From Escallonia rubra (taxonomy: Eukaryota > Streptophyta > Magnoliopsida > Escalloniales > Escalloniaceae), in contig JAVXUO010002747.1 of NCBI GenBank assembly GCA_033065855.1, forward strand, positions 248,001 to 312,000: a DNA stretch of 64,000 bases, in the 5' to 3' direction. Every line of letters starts with the position of its first letter. The stretch's first letter is position 1. Both the position numbers and the translations under genes were made by a program. Positions 59,454 through 64,000 of the stretch are shown here, one piece after another. Below the pieces are notes generated by a model. It worked only from the letters and a program-made list of their open reading frames with translations, did no database searches and had not been told where the DNA came from.

Positions 59454-60528
59454 GGTTGTATACGAACCAAGTTCGAACGAACATGGGTGTGTTCAAACTC
59501 GGTTCGTTTAAGCTTTGGTATGTTTGAACTCAGCTCGAGTTTGTTTAGAGTCAAAATATCAATGTTCGAACTTAGCTCGAGTTTGCGACTACGAAACTTG
59601 GGCTCGACTCGTTCAACTCGTTTAATAATACGAGCCGAACACGAGTTCGCAAACTCGGCTCGAATTCGTGTTCTACCTAATGACCAAATCCCTAAATTTG
59701 CTCAAAAATATCAAATCCTTCGTGCTATAATGAATCAAAATTAAAATACATAAGATACAAAGGGAGGGATGCAGAATAAAAAACAATGAAAAAAGTCTTG
59801 ATCACTTGGCGATATCATCATTTTTCCCTATTCTATTCCTGTCGAAGCAGAATTCGGCGATTCCTGTCGAAGCAGAATCCAGCAATTCCTATCGAAGCAG
59901 AATCTGGCGACGAGATGTCTTGAAGAGAGAGAGAGAGTGATGCGCTGTGGGCGATCTGCCATCTGCGAAGGGTGTGTGTGTGCTTGAGACGAAGGAGGTG
60001 ACGGGAGAGCAAGGGCGGCTGTTGTCGATCTGTGTGGGAGGTGTGTGTTTGAGATGAGGGATGGGGCTGTGTATTTGAGACGTGGGAGTGCGGCGGCTGT
60101 TTCTGATTTGGAGTTTTTAAGTTTAGATTTTAGATTATATAGTAAGGGCTTTTGGAATGTTGGGCTGGGCTATGTAGAAATTGGACTTATGCTTTGATAT
60201 ATAATCAATCACATGGGCTTTATGTTAATAAGAGGGCTTAGAGTTATGGGCTTATTGACTTTAAGACCTCTAGATTTAAATTTAAATTTATATAGTTTAT
60301 GTAAATATTAATTATTTAAACATATTATAATTAATTAATTATTTAGACGAGCTGTTCGAGAACACGTTTGTGAACATTTTGGAGTGTTCATGCTCGGCTA
60401 GTTTATTAAGCGAGCTCTCAAAACTTGTTCATGTTCTGTACGTATATTAAACGAACGAACATGAATGAGTTTTATGGAGAACGAACCACGAGCCGTTCGT
60501 GAACGATTCTCTTCATTTACATCCCAAA
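59454..60528. mobile_element. hAT-like non-autonomous element, ~1.07 kb
   Basis: CCCTAGCTAG stands on both sides (59444-59453 and 60529-60538), covering an 8-10-bp target duplication. The imperfect ends are GGGTTGTATACGAA and, as complement of the right, GGGATGTAAATGAA. The interior is rich in CGAACTCGGCTCGTTTA motifs. No transposase frame. It interrupts the CCCTAGCTAGTTCTTACTGG sequence that is whole in units 1-3. Confidence 0.75.
59838..59912. repeat. Three tandem 25-bp repeats
   Basis: CCTGTCGAAGCAGAATTCGG plus CGATT, repeated three times with a few substitutions (starts 59838, 59863, 59888), inside the hAT-like element. Confidence 0.9.
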
Positions 60529-60775
60529 CCCTAGCTAGTTCTTACTGGTAATATTCCCTTTATAACACCTTTCTATTCCCCTTGTCGGTTCTATAAGGTA
60601 TCATTAGGCAATCATCCCATTTAGTGTTAAGTCCTTAATTATATGATCATGAAAGAAAAAAAGAAAACGCATTATGAATATCAATCTTTCACTTCTACTA
60701 GCTACAACACCTTCCTGATCCCAGCCATATAGAAGGTCGACGGTTAAAACCTTAAAAAAGTTGTTGAGTAAGTTA

Positions 60776-61895
60776 AGGCTCCGTTTGACAGCCTTTTTTT
60801 TTTTGCTCTTTTTTTGCCCAGTTTTAAAATTTTCCAAAAGTCCATGAAAGTGGGGGTGTTTGGTTGGGTTTCTCTTTTTAAAAAGGGCCAAGAGTTTAAA
60901 AACTAAGGCCAAGAGCTCGGAGCTCTTTTCTCTGGTTTTTCACGCGGGGTTGAGGGCTGGATTAATGAGGTTGAGGCTTCGAGCCTCACTAGCAACATCA
61001 GACGTGTTTTTATTTTACTGGGTATAAAACCCACCTAAATTAGGGTTTCTTCACCTCTTTCATCACCTTGCTCGATCGGCCACCGACTGACTCCACAACC
61101 CATCGCTTCCACCAGCCAGGGGTCACCGCCTCTACCGGCCAGCGGTCACCGTCTCCACTGGCCCTCTTCGGTCCAAGATGAACACAACCAATCACCATCT
61201 CCATTAATCAAGCCAGCAATTACTCCTTTGCACATTTTTCCGTTAATTTCCTGAGATGGTGGTCGATACCAACTTCACTTTGTCCCTTTACGACGGCCTG
61301 AAGCTTGACGACCCTTACCTCTCGCCCAAGTCCTGAGAATCGGTACCTTCTGAAAGTGGCGGCCTCTGCCGATCTGCCACCGTAGCCTCCCACTGCGACA
61401 CCTCATCCGTCTCCGTAAGTCAATTCAATAAGCAGAAGAGAAGTGCTCCGTCTCCGTCACCTCCTCCGTCTCCGTCTCCGTCACCTCCTTTGTCACTGTC
61501 TCCTTTCAAGCCAGCAATGATAAAGATGAGCAAAAGAGAAGTGCTTACCCACTGGACCAAGATTTATGTATACGCATTTTTGGTTTGGAAGATTTAATTA
61601 TGTGTAAGACATGTTTAATTATCTGTTTAATTATTTGTAAGACATTGTAATATATTTGCAGAATTATGTTTAATTATTTGTAAGACTTTGTAATATATGT
61701 GTTTAATTATGTGAAAATGTATATTTAAAAAAAAAACAAAGAGCTGTCAAACCTTTGAGCTTTTCTGTTCTTTGAAAACATAAACTCTGTCAAACGTCCA
61801 CCAGTTTTTTAAACTGGTGAAAAAAAAACCAAATCTCTTTCCACTTTTCTTTAAAAAAAAAAAACTGAAAACTGAAAGTTTTGTCAAACAGAGCC
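60776..61895. mobile_element. PIF/Harbinger-like non-autonomous element, ~1.1 kb
   Basis: The ends AGGCTCCGTTTGACA and (complement of right) GGCTCTGTTTGACAAA are flanked by TTA (60773-60775 and 61896-61898), the Harbinger target. Subterminal T/A-runs are followed by a GC-richer core (about 61050-61560), which could be captured host sequence: a short frame at 61256-61336 reads MVVDTNFTLSLYDGLKLDDP, then YLSPKS and a stop. TCCGTC simple repeats lie at 61436-61500. The other units lack the insertion. Confidence 0.65.
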
Positions 61896-62643
61896 TTAGT
61901 TGTGGATGAATGTACCACATGCATACATTCACGTAACTTACTATAGTAAACATTTATGTGAGCAACGCCAAAAACAATCTATTTACTCAAATCAAATGCC
62001 AACATTACCTCAAGAAAACAGACAAGCTCTTTCAGTTTCTACCAGTGGAATGACTAGATTTATGAACGAAACATATTGACATGGTCGGTCGGGGACTTGG
62101 TTGAAACGTGAAAGATGGTTGGTAAATGGGGTATACTCACATTCAAGTACTAAGTAGTCTAACCCGCGGAATGGAATACTCATAGTTTTCATAAGCGTGT
62201 TGAGCAATAATACCCAGGCAAACGCAAACATAAACAATGCGACCAACTCTTTCAAAACCACAAGCCCTGCAAATATTCAACAGTTCAAGATCCACCGGAC
62301 CACCTCCCTCGCTTTGCTACTAAACGTATTCCTACGGAACCTGCAAAACATGGTTTGAGCAAAGACTAAGCCATATATGGTCATTTCCTGATTCTACTGG
62401 CGGTCATTCTGGGAGCATTTTAGCGATATTGACGAATTACATCAAGATTCAGACTGTTTTAGTCTTTGATCTGCTAGGTCAATGGTTGCAGTTTAGTTGG
62501 AAGGGAAGGGAAGGGATGGAAACTTGATGCAAAAGTTAACTTTAGTCATTAGAAAAGAATGAATGTCCAAGTTAAACCTAGTTTATAATTTCTTCAAGAC
62601 CTATTCAACTTCTAATTCATCTTTAGTTTCATCAAACCCTGGT

Positions 62644-62726
62644 AGTCAACAGTCAAAACACCCTTATTAAAAAACATGGGACAGATTCAAGTCATACCAG
62701 TTGACCGCCCCTGATGCATTTAAATA
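62644..62726 (+). promoter_or_regulatory. W-boxes and variant TATA box of A5
   Basis: AGTCAA at 62644-62649 and 62651-62656, TTGACC at 62701-62706. The TATA box is altered to TTTAAATA (62719-62726). Confidence 0.5.
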
Positions 62727-62826
62727 TGACCCTCTTCTTTCAGTTATCCTTCATCACAGCTTCATCAATCAAAATCCCTTTTACGCACCTCTTCAATAAC
62801 TTCTTTGCTTGCTCAACAAGATCAAG

Positions 62827-63042
62827 ATGAGGCCCTCAGTTAGCACTCTTTTAGTCATTATAGCAGTGGTATTCCTACTCAGCATGCATGGTTATGGAGC
62901 TATTAGAACCCTAAATGGAGAAGAACAAGTTTGGATCAAGAATTCGCATCTTCTGCTACCATCTTTACAAACGGCTCCTGTTTGCCCTCCTGGAAATGGA
63001 TGCACCTACATTCCTACTGCAGGTTGCAGGCTATGCACCTAA
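62827..63042 (+). CDS. SCREW/CTNIP-like phytocytokine precursor, copy A5
   Basis: The most diverged precursor, 71 residues. The signal peptide MRPSVSTLLVIIAVVFLLSM ends HGYGA. The linker has IRTLNGEEQVWIKNSH and LQTAPV before the box CPPGNGCTYIPTAGCRLCT, with Cys at 53, 59, 67 and 70. It combines CTYIP of type A with the PVCPPGNGC of type B, so it may resemble the ancestor of both or be a recombinant. Many differences from A1-A4 but no break, which argues for purifying selection. AATAAA at 63155-63160. Confidence 0.75.
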   Translation: MRPSVSTLLVIIAVVFLLSMHGYGAIRTLNGEEQVWIKNSHLLLPSLQTAPVCPPGNGCTYIPTAGCRLCT

Positions 63043-64000
63043 AGATCATGCCCTGCCGTCCGGTGGCCAAGGAAGTAACAACGTGACAATACGAAGTTAG
63101 AATCAGAGAGTTAGAACTTATAAGAAACATGTCAATTGTAATTAGCTAGTGATTAATAAACGGCAAATCATGCTGTATGAAACTGTCTAATCAACTTTTT
63201 TTTTGTTTCACGTTCTTTACCCATTATTCGGGTGTAATGCGTATACGAAGCAAGTAAAGTACGATTTTTGTTATCAATTTGCATCCTCAAGGTATTGATT
63301 ATGGGTTCCTCTTCATGTTTGCAGGGAGAAAAATTCTAAATAATATACCATTAAAACGTCGGTAAGATTGCATTCAACGAAAACAATAAAACCCTAAGGA
63401 GACATCCTATCAAGAGGTTATCTAGAAAAACTATAAAGTAAATTGAAAATCTTGTCAATCGCATAAATAATGTTGGTCAAATCAAACTCTGATCTCCCTA
63501 GATACCGAGCAGCAACCAAAGTAGATCAATAAGCGACAAATCTTCCATCTAAAACACTATTCTCCTCAGTCATCGGATCGGAGGAGTATCAGCAACTCCT
63601 CCCAAACTCTTACATTAGTTGAGACTAGGATGCATGCATGTGTATTACGTCGATATACTTGTAAAAAAGATATCTAGTTATATTGGACTTAAATGCTCCA
63701 AGCATTTTAAACATTATCCTTTGAAGTCAGAATGGCTCACTATACCAGATTATTGATTCAAGTCTTCCCTCTTTTTGTCATTGGAACCCTAATTCCGCCT
63801 ACGCATTGGTGCTTCTTTAATTTGCAAGGAAAATCATTTTTGTGACTAGCCAACACATAATAACATTGATATAGGGTAGATCGATCTTGTGCACTATGCA
63901 TCGTACCTAACTTGTACCTCAAATTTTACAGAACCACCATCAGTGAAATGTAAAATCATAAAATGTTGTATTCTAAATGACGTAGCTTGGGTTAGCTCAT
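63043..64000. other. A5 3' flank
   Basis: Carries a single copy of the ~72-bp block that is doubled after A1-A4 (CTAAATAAT at about 63337). A longer version of the following segment includes about 60 extra bases (63430-63480). No gene recognised up to the window end. Confidence 0.5.

Larger units (their letters stand above)
59393..64000. repeat. Array unit 4, partial (A5), runs off the window
   Basis: Begins at the same anchor and is interrupted by two DNA transposons absent from other units. 61896-62643 is the conserved A-gene upstream flank without the 231-bp MITE. From 63615 it resumes the spacer seen after A2-A4 (GCATGTGTATTACGTCGATA), so a further B gene may lie beyond 64000. Confidence 0.75.

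Overview
This is a nuclear plant window, almost certainly from a eudicot. It has large introns with GT-AG borders, plant-type promoters with TATA boxes, a Caulimoviridae fossil, a Helitron and many short DNA transposons. Three recognisable host gene families are present. I cannot name the species from sequence alone.

Layout. (1) 1-8.7 kb: a two-exon F-box/kelch gene of the OR23 type on the plus strand (3171-7790, intron about 3.4 kb). (2) 8.7-10.7 kb: a four-exon GRF-INTERACTING FACTOR 1 / ANGUSTIFOLIA3 (GIF1/AN3) gene on the minus strand, convergent with the first. Its exon 3/4 junction and C-terminus look eroded. (3) 11.9-20.5 kb: two insertions that interrupt the upstream flank of GIF1. 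One is a 2.6-kb block holding a broken pararetrovirus copy between TA tracts plus a highly structured inverted repeat. The other is a 5.9-kb non-autonomous Helitron. Both empty sites can be read from the paralogous copies further right. (4) 20.5-64 kb: a tandem array of eight intact single-exon genes for 70-71-residue secreted peptide precursors. Each has an N-terminal signal peptide and a C-terminal four-cysteine box containing CTYIP or CTTIP. I read them as members of the SCREW/CTNIP phytocytokine family, ligands of the receptor kinase HSL3/NUT in Arabidopsis. They fall into type A (five copies: 22.6, 25.4, 36.8, 49.4, 62.8 kb) and type B (three copies: 30.7, 42.1, 54.6 kb). A and B alternate in the main array.

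The array is built from 11.4-12.6-kb repeat units (23900-35300, 35301-47876, 47877-59392, then a partial fourth). Each full unit reads A gene, spacer with a LINE end and a 1-kb Mutator-like element, B gene, then a truncated minus-strand GIF1 fragment (exons 1 and 2 only), then GIF1 upstream flank. The array therefore grew from a GIF1-A gene pair and carried the 5' half of GIF1 along as a passenger. Two solo LTRs sit in the passenger GIF1 fragments and are missing from the founder. A remnant of a shorter unit without a B gene is nested in unit 2. These presence/absence differences give a relative history of the locus.

All eight peptide genes share a compact promoter: W-box cores (TTGAC or its complement) within about 90 bp upstream of a TATA box, which lies about 100-110 bp before the ATG. 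That fits WRKY-controlled, stress-induced expression of a secreted signal, although regulation and receptor are inferred from family knowledge, not shown by the sequence.
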